Source: Taxillus chinensis (Eukaryota > Streptophyta > Magnoliopsida > Santalales > Loranthaceae). Taken from it: 64,000 nucleotides of DNA. Under the pieces are notes generated by a model. The model had not been told where the DNA came from, did no database searches, and saw only the letters and a list, made by a program, of their open reading frames with translations. The position numbers and the translations under genes were made by a program. This document shows positions 53,316-64,000 of the stretch, piece by piece. The stretch's first letter is position 1; every line of letters begins with the position of its first letter. Location: assembly GCA_023512835.1 (NCBI GenBank), contig CM042088.1, positions 10,594,078 through 10,658,077 on the forward strand, in the 5' to 3' direction.

Positions 53316-55619
53316 ATGGCTGAAGAAAGTAGCATGCTTTTCAACACTCGCCTTAACTCCGGAGGTGCACAAGAGCCCCTTCCTAATCGAAGCAGCAGTG
53401 AAAATGTCGATCCACCTCAACCTGCTGCTACCGCTGCTGCACAACCACGGAGTTCTGGGTTCACTCTGACAAAGCCACCCAAGTTCACACCTGAGCTTTT
53501 TCTCCCAGTGGAAAGCTCGCATGAGAATGTTCATGGTCTGCCATGATCACCTCATGTGGCCATGTCTTCATCAGGAGATACCCACTCCGATGACTATTGG
53601 AGAACATGGAGTCAGAAGAGCGAAGACTGATGCCAAACTCACCAATGATGAAAGAGCTTGGCAGTGTGCCAATGAAAAGGCTCTGGCATATGTTACATCG
53701 TCCTTGGATTTTGAGGCTTTCACGGATGTCCAGGGCTGCACGATAGCGAAAGCTGTCTGGGATAAACTGACAATCCTCTATGAGGGAAGTCAATCCCAAA
53801 CGCAGAATGTTATCTGTACTCTCAGACAGAACTTTGAGAGTTTCAATCATAAACCGGGCGAATCACTCGAAAGCATCTATCGGAGATTCGGCAAACTCAT
53901 CCTTGAGCTGAAAACTGTAAATGAGCATTATTCTCAATCTCAGATCAATGACAAGTTCTTTCACTCCTTGCTAGGATCGCTACTACTCCAAACAACTCCA
54001 GATGCAGTCAGACAAGAACTGGCAGTATGTTCCCCTTGAAGAACTGTATGGAGAGCTGCGGACTCACGAAGTCAGGATTAAGTAACTCTGATCGGGATGA
54101 GAAAATAGCTCGGAAAGAAAAGGGGGTAGCTCTCAAAGCTACGGATTGTCTAAGCATACTGAGGAATGATGATACAGACGCGTCTGAGAATTCTGATTCT
54201 GACGAGGAGGAGAAGATAACTTTTCTTGTCAAATCCTTTAAGCGATTCCTACGGAAAAGCAGAAAAGGATTCAGGAGACCCTCCTCATCATCTTTCCAAA
54301 GAAAGGAGCGACCGGAGTCCAGTTCCTAGGAATGCTACAACTGTGGGAAAACCGGTCACTGGGCCAAGGACTATAGATCCAAATCTAAAGTGGCCGAGAA
54401 AAGTGACAAGGTAACTCCTCGCCGCTCCACCTCAAACAACAGCAAGAACAAGAGGAAGGCGTTCGTCACAAAATACGTCAGTGGCTCCAAAGAAGAGGAG
54501 GAATCCTTGAATGATGAGCCAACTCCCAAGCTGAACGTCTGCCTCATGGCAAATTCTGAGGTACCTTCGATCTCTGAGCTCATGAGTAAATTAGAATCTC
54601 TTATTACTGAACATGATCATGAAAAGAATGAGAGACAAATAATTACTCAAATGTACAAAGATATGGAAAGTCAGAATAAACGTCTTGAGATTACTGTTGC
54701 TAGATTAGAAAAAGACATAACTGACTTCAGGAGAAAAGAGGCTTGGTATCATGATCTAAGAGCTGAAAATCATCTGTTAAATACCAACCTAATGGGCCTA
54801 AAAGTTATTGTGAAACGACTCGAAAATGAATTGGAACATGAAAAGGAAATAAATCGTAAGTGGCTAAAATTCGGAGAAATAGCCTCTACCTTTAGGACTG
54901 ACCCTGACAACATCCGAGTCAAACCTGGCCTAGGTTCCGAACCATCGACCTCCACATAGATTACTGAGTGTCCTCCGGACTTCACTCCGAAACTAACCAA
55001 CTTATATCCTGTTAGTACGTCTAAACCGTTGGATGGTTTCATTTCAGGTGGCACCATAGTTTATGACTGTGGAAGAGAGGCTGTTACTGCTATTCCCAAA
55101 ACAGTAGCACCCGTAACTAATGATGAAGGGAAGGCTACTGCAGTTCAAGCCAAAATTGTAGCACCCAAAAAGAAAGGAAAGGCTAAGGCTGATGCATCTA
55201 GGGCCAAGAGCGCGTCACCCAAATGCAATGGATTAGGACATAGGGAACAGAGTAGAAAATCTGTAAAATCTAAGAGACCTGTATCCCCTGTTTGTATTCC
55301 GCATTATAGTGTCTGTTCCATTTGTAGGGAAATAGGTCATTATCACTATGAATGTTGGAGTTTATCTGATAACTGGCTTTGTAATCAAGTTTCTATCAAT
55401 AAAGATCAGTTAAATAAAAAGGGTTCTTCGAGCAAGACAAAATCTAAACCTCAAAGGAGTGTCTCTGTAAAGAAAACCCAAGTAAAAGTAACAGTTGAAA
55501 CTAACAAATTAAGGTCAACCTAGAAAGCTAAAAATCCTAGCAAAGTTAAATCCAGATCTGTTGACATTAATGCTGTTCCTTCTAACCGCCCGAAACAAGT
55601 TTGGGCACCAAAAGTGTAA
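53316..55619 (+). pseudogene. Sirevirus Gag (broken)
   Basis: Starts MAEESSMLFNTRLNSGG. A one-base slip in the T run at 53497-53501 precedes the UBN2-type Gag core (FSQWKARMRMFM, AKAVWDKLTILYEGS, LRQNFESFNHKPGESLE). Slips near 54015 and 54080 follow. From 54027 a single frame reaches the end of pol with stops only. The first zinc knuckle (54333-54374) is CYNCGKTGHWAKDY, with the last Cys changed to Tyr, directly after a TAG at 54327. A long coiled coil spans about 54590-54880. The second knuckle, CSICREIGHYHYEC at 55314-55355, is intact. Further stops lie at 54957, 55521 and 55617. Long Gags with extra coiled coils are usual in Sireviruses. Confidence 0.85.
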
Positions 55620-58600
55620 ACTGTTGTCTTCCAGGAGCATCTCTGGAATGCATTGTCGGATCACTTGAAGTTAAAGATCAATCAAAGCAAGTGGATCCTC
55701 GATAGTGGATGCTCTGGACATATGACGGGTGATCAGACTCTACTTGTTGAAGTTAATGACAAACGAGGTCCATCCGTTTCATATGGTGACAACAGCAAAG
55801 GTAAGACTGTCGGGTATGGCATTTTAACCAACGGCTGTGTATCAATCACTAGAGTTGCACTAGTTGAAGGTTTGAAGCATAATTTGCTAAGTGTTAGTAA
55901 TCTATGTGACAAAGGATTTACTGTTTCCTTTATGTCCAACACCTGCACAGTAAGGGAAAACTTATCCGGAGATGTTAAGTTATCCGGATCAAGAGATGGG
56001 GACATATATTCAGTGGTCTTAAGAAATAATTCTTCTGACCCTGTATGCTTCCTCACTACAGCATCATATAAAGATAGTTGGCTATGACACAAGCGATGCG
56101 CACATTTAAACTTTAAGACCTTGTCTAAGTTAGCGTCACTCGATCTTGTCACTGGTCTACCTAAACATAAATACTCCAGAGACACTCTCTGTCAAGAATG
56201 CCAACTTGGCAAACAGACCAAACATAGCTTTAAGAGCAAATCAATTAATTCAATAACTGCTCCTCTACAACTTCTTCATATGGACCTCTGTGGTCCCATT
56301 TCTATTCCTTCTCTAGCTGGTGCAAGATATACCCTCGTGGTTATCGATGACTTCACCAGATACAAATGGGTGATGTTCCTGAAATCTAAGAATCAAACCT
56401 TTGAGCATCTTTTAGATCTTTTCAACTGGATAAGCAACTTACAAGGACTGAGCATAAAGTGCATCAGGAGTGATCATGGTACAGAATTTGATTTTTCAGA
56501 AATGAGATCATATTGTTCTGAACAGGGCATTCAGCACGACTTCTCTGCGCCCAGAACTCTACAGCAAAATGGGGTAGCTGAGCGCAAGAATCACACTTTA
56601 GTCGAGGCTGGCAGATCTATGTTAGCAGGGGCAAAGCTTCCTCTCAGTCTATGGGTTGAAACTGTATCCATTGCCTGCTATATTCAGAACAGGACTCTAA
56701 TAAATAAATCTACCATGAAAACACCCTATGAGATGTGGAGAGGACGAAAGCCTTCAATTTCACATTTCAGAGCTTTTGGGTGTACTTGCTATATATTGAA
56801 CAACGACAAAGAACCCCGGAATCAATTTGAACCAAAATCTGATGATGGGATTTTTGTCGGGTACTCATTACATAGCAAGGCTTATCGGGTCTTCAATAGA
56901 AAATTTTTAAAAGTTGAAGAATCTATCCATGTGACTTTTGATGAAGCTAACCTGGATTGGTCTAAAGTTGCTTCTTCAAGTTCTAATGAATAGGTTCAGG
57001 ACAGTAACATTGACTATTCAAAGTTTATGAATGTTCCTGCTACACACACTGACCAACCACATAGCACCAGTGAAGCACAATGAAATGATACGAATGATGC
57101 TACGGATGAATCAGATTGTGGACTTCCATTTAACTCCGGACATACTCTTACGGATATCCAAAATTCCGGAGTACCTTCAAGTCCCTCTGGACTAGTTAAC
57201 ATTGAAAGCAACAGTGTCAAAGAACCACCTAGTTCTTCTGAACCTGCTTACACGGAAACATCTAGTCCGGAAGAAGCTCAACCGGCGAATGTACCTGAAC
57301 CACCTAATCTGGCAAAGCTTCAAATTATTCAAGATCAACCATCACATGCACATAATTACAGGTGGACTCGAAACCACCCTTCAGAACAAGTGATTGGTGA
57401 TCCTACTATTGGTGTAAGAACAAGAGCAGCCACCTCCAACATTTGTCTTTACTCATGTTTTCTATCTCAAATAGAACCAAAGGTGGTAGATGAAGCTCTT
57501 CAGGATTCGAACTGGATAGAAGTCATGCAAGAAGAGCTGAATCAATTTAAGAGAAATGATGTGTGGACTCTAGTACCAAAGCCTAAGTCTCAGCAAGTCA
57601 TTGGAGTTAAATGGGTGTTCCGGAACAAGCTTGATACGGATGGTATAGTAATCTGGAACAAAGCCAGACTGGTAGCCAAAGGATATCGTCAAGAAGAAGG
57701 AATAGACTATGATGAGACCTTTGCTCCAGTAGCAAGACTTGAGGAAATCAGAATGTTTCTGGTGTATGCTTCATATGAAAACTTGATAGTTTATCAAATG
57801 GACATCAAAGGCGCATTTCTGAATGGAGATCTTCAAGAGGAGGTGTATGTTAAACAACCTCCTGGATTCATAGAACCCAAGGCTGGACATCTGGTCTACA
57901 AGCTACGGAAAGCCTTGTATGGGTTGAAGCAAGCTCCGAGAGCCTAGTACGACACACTGTCAGAATTCCTACTTGCTCACAACTTTCAAAAAGGGAAGAT
58001 AAACACCACTTTATTTCTACGAAAAGAGAATGGACATACTCTGATCATACAGATATATAAGGATGATATCATTTTTGGATCATCAAATCCGAAGCCTTGT
58101 GAAGAGTTTGCAAAGTTGATGACTGGCAAGTTTGAGACGAGTACGATGGGAGAACTGTCCTACTTCCTTGGAATAGAAGTTAAACAATTGAAGGAAGGGA
58201 TTTTCATTAACCAAGCTAAGTATACACGTGATATTATTAAGAAGTTTGGTATGGAAGGTTTATCTCCCATCAAGACTCTGATGCCAGTCAGTGCCAAGTT
58301 AGACCCTGATGTGGACGGCAAATCAGTAAATGTGACTGAATACAGAGGGATGATAGGATCCTTATTGTATCTTACAGCAAGTCGCCCGGACATTATGTTT
58401 GCAACTTGCATTTGTGCACGATATCAGGCGAATCCCAAGGAGTCACATATGCTTCATGTTAACCGGATATTCAGGTATCTTAAAGGAATGATGAATTTGG
58501 GACTCTGGTACCCAAAGGAGTCAAACTTCACCTTATCCGGATACTCTGATGCTGATTTTGCTGGGTATCGCATCGACAGGAAAAGCACAAGCGGTATGTG

Positions 58601-59003
58601 TCAGTTTCTTGGAAATAGATTAATTTCATGGTTCAATAAGACACAGAATTCCGCATCAACCTCTACTGCTGAGGCAGAATATATAGCTGCTGGAAGCTGC
58701 TGCGCACAGCTACTCTGGATGCATAGTCAACTTACTGACTATGGTTTCAACATGACATCTATTCCACTCTACTACGACAACACTAGTGCAATTCCTATAA
58801 GTAACAATCCTGTCATGCACCCAAAGACGAAGCACATTGAGGTCAAGTATCACTTCATTCGCGATCATGTTCTCAAAAAGAATATATCTCTGGAACATGT
58901 TGCTACTGAAGATTAACTGGCAGACATTCTTACAAAGCCCCTACCTGATGCAAGATTTTCTGAACTACTCTTTCGATTAGGTATGCTTGACTTTTCTGCA
59001 TAG
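55620..59003 (+). pseudogene. Sirevirus Pol: protease, integrase, RT, RNase H
   Basis: One frame throughout. Protease: WILDSGCSGHMTGD with D-S-G. Integrase: zinc finger HKRCAH plus CQECQLGK, then the catalytic triad in LHMDLCGP, IRSDHGTEFD and NGVAERKN, all kept. [50 protein letters not shown], and IYKDDIIFGSS where the usual Y-V-D-D reads Y-K-D-D. RNase H: YSDADFAGYRIDRKSTSG, STAEAEYIA, YYDNTSA and HPKTKHIEVKYHFIRD. It ends L-P-D-A-R-F..M-L-D-F-S-A at 59003. In-frame stops at 56085, 56991, 57081, 57945 and 58914 are each one transition away from Trp, Gln or Arg. Without these the product would be a complete Pol. Confidence 0.9.
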
Positions 59004-60576
59004 CTTCACTTAAATCAATCAACAGTATGTCTTCAGAACATGCATTGTGCGTTTATTGAAAGTAAAGGATTCATACCGAATTTAATTTTTGATCATACTT
59101 ACTGCTTAATGTGTCCTATGTGTCTGATAATTACCAAAGTTTTGTATTGGGAGGATGCTTGCGTTTTCCGACTGAAGTTGTTTAAGCCAACTTGATTAAA
59201 ACTTATATGAATAATCTTTTTAGGATTTCATGATCTTGTTTCTCATTCTCCACCACATGATAAATGCCGGTTCATTTAGATTGCTCTATTATCATGTATA
59301 GTTGAAGATATGAAATGGGTTAGCTCAGAATGTTTGGCGGATGTATATGCAGTCGCAGTCTGATCATCTTCTGAAGTGTAGTTTCCTAAAAGGGTAGACA
59401 GCGCTCTTCTCTAAGCAGGAAACATCAATCGAGAGGATCACATGGTCTACGGGGGAGAAAATGCTCTATTGATAAATCTAGTAATACCCCTCGTATATGT
59501 CTCATGACCCCTTTCCTGGCTGTCTATCTGAGGGGGAGTCTTTCACTGAGAGGATCGCATGGTCTAAGGGGGAGCAAAAGCTTCATTTATTACCTCTGTA
59601 ATGACCCCTTTTATGTCTCGGATGCTCCTTCCTCTAAACTTTCACTTCCGGATCTGACTGGACATGCAATGATGAATCGGAATTGTGGCATGGCTGGATT
59701 TTTTTCTTTCCTCAACTATGCATTTTAATCGGACAATCATCTGCCTGCTTTTGACATGTGTTCATATTCCCAGTTTCACTCATGAATCCTAACTTGAGAA
59801 AATCATATGATTTTTAATTTATCTTAGCTATCACTGTCAGTATGAAGGTTTCGCTATGTTGACCTATATGAACTTATGTGTTTATCAGCTGTCATATGCA
59901 TTTTCTTCAGTAATTTGATCATAATTCACATGTATGTGTCTTGTTACTATTCTTACATATGCATAAGTTCTGTCTCTTTTTAGTTCGGATTATGATGTTC
60001 TCACCAAGACTAATTGATCCATATCTGTACTAACTCAACCTGTTAGTCTACTGTTTCTTTAGTTTATGTTTTCAGCTACAGGTTCAGACTCACTTTGCAC
60101 TTCAATGCTCTATCTTGTTTTGATGTCTCGGATTTGAAGTGTTGTGGTACTTCTTATTTCCTCGACACCAAGACAGTAAAGGAATCATTCTTTTTCAGCA
60201 CTTAGCTTTTACAGACAGTCAGTCTATCATCCGGATATAGTTCACACGGACACTATCAAGGCCGGATGAGAGTCGGTTTGCTTCCTCCTAAATCTTGGAA
60301 TTCTCAATTCGCGATAAACCAAGTGATTATCTTACATCGCATCTTTTTGAGGAGGACTAATGATGGTTCATTAAATGCACGTCTCGAGCCCTATAATTTG
60401 TCTTTTCAAAATTCGGCAGTATGAATACAGCTGTCATTTGAATGGTTAGCACGGCCTCCACGTCATTAGTTTACTCGGCGGCGCTAATACATCAAGTCTA
60501 ATGACATCGGATTGTCAGGCGGATCACTGCTCATCTCGCTTAAACCCGAGACCCGCTAGCTTCCACGGAATGGGTC
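59004..60576 (+). other. Sirevirus region between pol and accessory ORF, with repeated PPT motifs
   Basis: No coding sequence. GGGGGAG occurs at 59451, 59532 and 59568, and GAGAGGATC-CATGGTCTA precedes the first and third copies, making a direct repeat about 118 bases apart. Repeated polypurine tracts upstream of the 3' LTR are a described Sirevirus feature. The rest is T-rich with no other element visible. Confidence 0.7.
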
Positions 60577-60700
60577 CTATTTATACTGAACTCTCACGCG
60601 AGCGCGAGGATATCACTTTCATTACTCAGAACCCTAAATCTTCGTTGCTCTCTATTCACCAAAGACCTCCCCTTCCTTCTCCTTCAATCTTCAAATTTCA
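60577..60700 (+). promoter_or_regulatory. TATA-like promoter and leader before the accessory ORF
   Basis: CTATTTATA at 60577-60585, then about 115 bases of C/T-rich leader containing ACTCAGAACCCTAAATCTTCG, a sequence type common in plant 5' UTRs, before the ATG at 60701 in the context CAATGGC. The arrangement is like an ordinary plant promoter. Activity is inferred. Confidence 0.4.
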
Positions 60701-63447
60701 ATGGCATCTTCTACTCTCTACGGCGTTGTTCCTGGCCATCTTGTCGATTGGGCCGGCATTTCCTACCCTCCTGCCTGGCTCGAGGAGGTTCGCTCCTTGT
60801 TAGCCTCCAGTGGTCTCCTCGACATCGTCTCTGCTCCTGCTGATCTTCTCATCTCAGACGTCAGATCTTTCTATGAGCACTTCGAATCCTGTGACCACTC
60901 AATTGTCTCTGGTATCCGAGGAAAACTCATTAAGATCACTCCTCAAGTGATTCGTGATGCCTTCCATCTCCCCAGCGGCAGTGATTTCCGGCCGAGCGCT
61001 CCAACCATGGCTACTGCCATGGGATGTCCCTCTAAAGTGAAGGAATACAAGCTGAAGTCTTTTCAAGGCCCCTACCGTTGTATGGCCACCATAGTCAGTC
61101 GATGCTTACTGGCTCACTCTACGATGCTTGACTCAGTCCCGTATGATTTGCTCCTAGCGATGTACGTGGTCTTTGAGCAATTGCCTCTAGACTGGGGCGA
61201 TTTTCTTTTTCGGATTATGCGGAATGGCAAACGGAACTCGTCTTTTGGACGGATTCTCTCCCACCTTTTCAGACATCTGCGCCCCGAGCACTTCCAGGAC
61301 CAGTTGACGATTCCCTTCCCGTAGAATTTTTACTTTCGTTATCTCACTTCCGATGGGACGCTTACTGTCCGCCATCCTCCTGTCTCTCGTGCACACGTTG
61401 TTGTATCGGAACATCATGATAGTTCCGTTGGTGACCCCGCCCCCAGCTTGGGTCACGAGGTTAGCTCCGCTCCGGCACGCTCCCGCAGTTTGCAGCATAG
61501 TATTCGTGATGCTGCAGGGCCCTCTCAGCCGTTTCCCCATGACACTGTTTCTTCGGCCCCTCCTGCTGTTGCCCCTGCTATTATCTCTCCTGCTGCTGCT
61601 GCCGATGCTGCTGCTGGTGCCCTTGCACCCACCTCTCGGGTGACTGCTGCAGTTGCTGTTGTCATTGCTGACATCCCTACCTCTCCTCCAGCTGCCTCTC
61701 CAGCACGCCTTGTTGACCCTAATGATTACCTCGACCATCTTCCCTCCGATATTCTGAATGACTTCTGGCTCCGTTTCAGTCTCGCTCACACTGCCGACAT
61801 CCCTGAATCTGCTCTCCGGGTGTATTACACCAAACATTCCCAAACCCCGGAAGCTATGATTATTTGGAACACTGAACACAGCTTTCTCACGCCGTCTTTG
61901 CTTCAGGCCGCACCTCCAACTGATGCTACCTCTTTTGGACTTGCTCATGACGCACAGACTCCTATCCCTGCTAAGGCTGGTCCCTCCTCTCCTGCGGACA
62001 TTCCTCTCATTGACCTCTCTGGTAAGAGTGGCTCCATTACACCTGCTGCTGCTGCTATTCCCTCATCGTTCTCTCCACCCGCTGACTCCTCTGTACTGTG
62101 CACACTCCTGCCCCTCTACATGCGGGGGAGTCCTCCAAGGCTCCTGCCTCTAGCCTTGGGCGTCCCTCATTTGCCACGATCCTGTCTGAAGCCGCGGTCT
62201 CTGCTCAGCTAGATCGTATTACGGAGGACAATCGTTCCCGGGCCCAGGTCATTGCTGATAAAGTTGATGAAATCAGGACCCAGATCCTTTCCGCTCTCTT
62301 CAACTCCTCTCTCTCCCTGGATCGGAAGCTGGACCTTATTGCCCAATCTCTTTCGGGCCTCTCCACCTCTGTCCAGGATCTGACTCAGGTTGTGGGTCAT
62401 CCCTCTCGCCTTCCTCGCCGATCTGCCAAACAGGGGGAGAATGCCTCATCTGATCCAGCTCCCTCCACTACTGCTCCTGATACTACTGACATTCCCAGCC
62501 GAAGCCGAAGACCTGCACTCAGCCTTCCTCCGGGCCTCCCGGTTCCCAAACGCAGCCGCTTCTCTGGACCGTCCAGTGCTGCTCCCGCTCCTTCTGACCG
62601 TCCCAGCTCCTCCATTGCAGCTCCCTCCTCTTCTGATCAGGCTCCGCAAGTCACGTTTCTCCCATCATATGCGGAATTCGATCCATATGATACAGATGGG
62701 CGTGTACTTGCAGCCATGTTAGCATATGCGAGTGCTGCTCCCTCTACCCCAAAAAGGTTCTTGTCATCTCTATCCCCTTTCTCCCTTGAAGACATAAGCA
62801 CCCTACTATTGGAGAAAGGACAGTTCTCCACTGAGGACATTGACAACTTCACCTTGGCAATAAAGGAAGAGATGAGGTTGTTTCCCACCTTGTATCAAGA
62901 AGAGCATCTGTTCGATATCCTACCTTGCTGGCTTGATCACTACCTTCCTGAAATGGACTTCATTCAGACCCTCATAAATGGAACAACTGAGAACAGTAAG
63001 CCATGGAAAAATCTTACAACTGTTCTCATTCCATACAGGATCAGCACTCCTTATCACATGCTCGTAGTCTTCTCTATCAAGGACAGGAGAGTTGTTCTGC
63101 ACGACTCCCATCAGGTTATGGGACACCAGATGAGAAGAAGCCAACTTGGACCACTGCTCCGGACTCTATCAGATGCTGTCAGACAGAGTAGACTCTTCGA
63201 ATCAATTGGCCAACCTCCTCTGCCTCCCAATGCTCTTCTCAATTCGACAATTCTGAGCAAAGGAGACGTTCCCCAACAACCTGACGGAGAAAGTTGTGGA
63301 GCCTATGTCTGTTACTTTATTAGGCACCTTTTGAAGTATGATCCCAACTGGAATTATTTTTTCTTGTGCACTAAAGAACAGTCTAAGCGGCTAAGGGAGC
63401 AGGCAGCAACTAAAATCTTCAAGTACAGTAAGCCTTACAATTCTTAG
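60701..63447 (+). CDS. Sirevirus accessory protein with plant-transposon-like domain and Ulp1 (C48) protease domain, broken
   Basis: About 915 codons. The N-terminal ~250 residues (WAGISYPPAWLEEV, DVRSFYEHFESCDHSIVSGI, RGKLIKITPQVIRDAFHLPSG) resemble the putative plant transposon protein domain found next to retroelements. Low-complexity Pro/Ser/Ala linkers follow, then a helical stretch, ITEDNRSRAQVIADKVDEIR. The C-terminal ~220 residues are a C48 cysteine protease as in SUMO proteases: YHMLVVFSIKD with His (63055-63057), VVLHDSHQ with Asp (63103-63105), then VPQQPDGESCGAYVCYFIRH with the oxyanion-hole Gln and catalytic Cys (63295-63297). All catalytic residues are kept. A TAG at 61322 and a one-base slip near 62092-62100 break the frame. 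It ends KPYNS at 63447. It might remove SUMO or process a protein; its function is unknown. Confidence 0.8.
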
Positions 63448-63591
63448 TATAACTTTTGTACTAAGGCTTACTTTGTATTACTATTGCTGACATAGTGGAA
63501 ATTTCTTTTATTTATCCTTATCTCTGTGTATATCTTGCTGCCTAACTGGATCAGATTATAAAGGGTTTGGCACATCCATATTGGGGGAGAT
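63448..63591 (+). other. Sirevirus 3' non-coding region and polypurine tract
   Basis: TTGGGGGAGAT at 63581-63591 is the polypurine tract, immediately before the 3' LTR. It matches the GGGGGAG tracts near 59450-59575. Confidence 0.85.
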
Positions 63592-64000
63592 TGTTGGATC
63601 AAACCTAGAATTTGGATGATGCGGATAAAACCTAATGTAATTTGATTTAAGTTGTTTCATGTTTACTCTAAGTCTGTGCAGAAGATAAAACTTTAATCTG
63701 GACCTACTCCTGTAAGAGCAAAGCAAAGGACAGGATATATAATCCTGATCCGGGTCATCATGAGTGTCATCAAACACTTGGTAAATAACCAAGTCTTAAT
63801 CCGGAGTAAGGACTCTCTCGTACGAACTAATCACTTGTCAAAAGGACTAAGGAATCCGCGCTCTTATTGTTGATTGGACTAAGTCATTTTATGCGGAATG
63901 AGAATCCGAGTCTACGCCTCGTACGGAGTAAGAGAGATTTATTGCAGAGAAAGAATTAAGTCTTTCACTCTAGCTGTCTAAGGAAAAGAAGATACGGACT
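63592..64000 (+). repeat. Sirevirus 3' LTR, first 409 bp
   Basis: Starts TGTTGGATCAAACC and aligns without gaps with 51913-52321. I count 16 differences in 409 positions (about 4 percent), most of them transitions. The LTR runs out of the window. Confidence 0.93.

Larger units (their letters stand above)
51913..64000 (+). mobile_element. Sirevirus (Ty1/copia) with a C48-peptidase accessory ORF
   Basis: 5' LTR, tRNA-Met PBS, gag, protease, integrase, RT, RNase H, multiple GGGGGAG tracts, accessory ORF, PPT and the start of the 3' LTR. A third gene position downstream of pol and repeated polypurine tracts are known Sirevirus traits. The 11.7 kb from LTR to LTR is complete in the window except for the end of the 3' LTR. 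Gag-pol has eight or more nonsense codons and at least three slips, so the copy is not autonomous. The 5 bases before the 5' LTR are AAATC. Confidence 0.9.

Noticed and set aside
61187..61948. Long - strand frame opposite the accessory ORF
   Set aside because: Arg/Ser/Gly-rich shadow of the Pro/Ser/Ala-rich + strand frame; no domain.
62118..62445. Further polypurine tracts (GGGGGAG at about 62125 and 62434)
   Set aside because: They lie inside the accessory reading frame and may be chance; not counted with the array at 59451-59574.

Overview
This is a window of nuclear DNA from a flowering plant, most likely a eudicot with a large, transposon-rich genome. The evidence is intron-containing plant genes, Ogre/Tat, Tekay and Sirevirus retrotransposons, plant L1 LINEs, hAT and Mutator-like elements, and A+T-rich intergenic DNA. 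I cannot name the species. Only one gene looks intact: a class-B DnaJ/HSP40 co-chaperone on the + strand (exons 34346-34510, 34597-35000 and 47449-47887; 335 residues). Almost everything else is transposon-derived.

Region by region. (1) 1-13702 is the 5' LTR and nearly all of the internal part of an Ogre-like Tat Ty3/gypsy element on the - strand; its 3' LTR lies left of the window. It carries an extra ORF1 upstream of gag, a G-patch after the protease and two RNase H domains. It sits inside the RT region of a Tekay-type chromovirus whose remainder (13703-15458) and 3' LTR (15718-18076) follow on the + strand. (2) 18577-20039 is a solo Sirevirus LTR with a perfect 5-bp TSD. A decayed LOG-like cytokinin-activating enzyme fragment (21038-21361) follows, cut by another Ogre-type LTR. 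(3) 24118-28243 holds two abutting pieces of - strand chromoviruses. (4) 28244-31801 is a decayed Copia element, - strand. (5) 32612-33603 is a Pack-MULE carrying a trihelix transcription-factor fragment, and 33749-34085 is a hAT-like MITE just upstream of the DnaJ promoter. (6) The DnaJ gene has a 12.4-kb second intron filled by an L1 LINE, itself interrupted by a Tekay solo LTR and by a hAT element that holds another TIR element. (7) 48954-51705 is a large hAT-like element with an 8-bp TSD, containing a tRNA-like sequence and another solo LTR. (8) 51913-64000 is a nearly complete Sirevirus (Copia) with 5' LTR, PBS, gag, pol and the first 409 bp of the 3' LTR. Between pol and the 3' LTR it carries a ~915-codon accessory ORF with an N-terminal plant-transposon-like domain and a C-terminal Ulp1/C48 SUMO-protease-like domain that keeps its catalytic His-Asp-Cys.

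The most unusual items are the C48 peptidase accessory gene of the Sirevirus, apparently with its own TATA-like promoter, and short tandem motifs that recur in LTRs of unrelated Copia and Ty3/gypsy families. Others are the dated order of nested insertions in the DnaJ intron, and the Pack-MULE. In the retroelements nearly every nonsense codon is explained by one C-to-T (or G-to-A) change, as expected after long cytosine methylation. Boundaries were set by eye from terminal motifs and target-site duplications; no alignment or database search was run.
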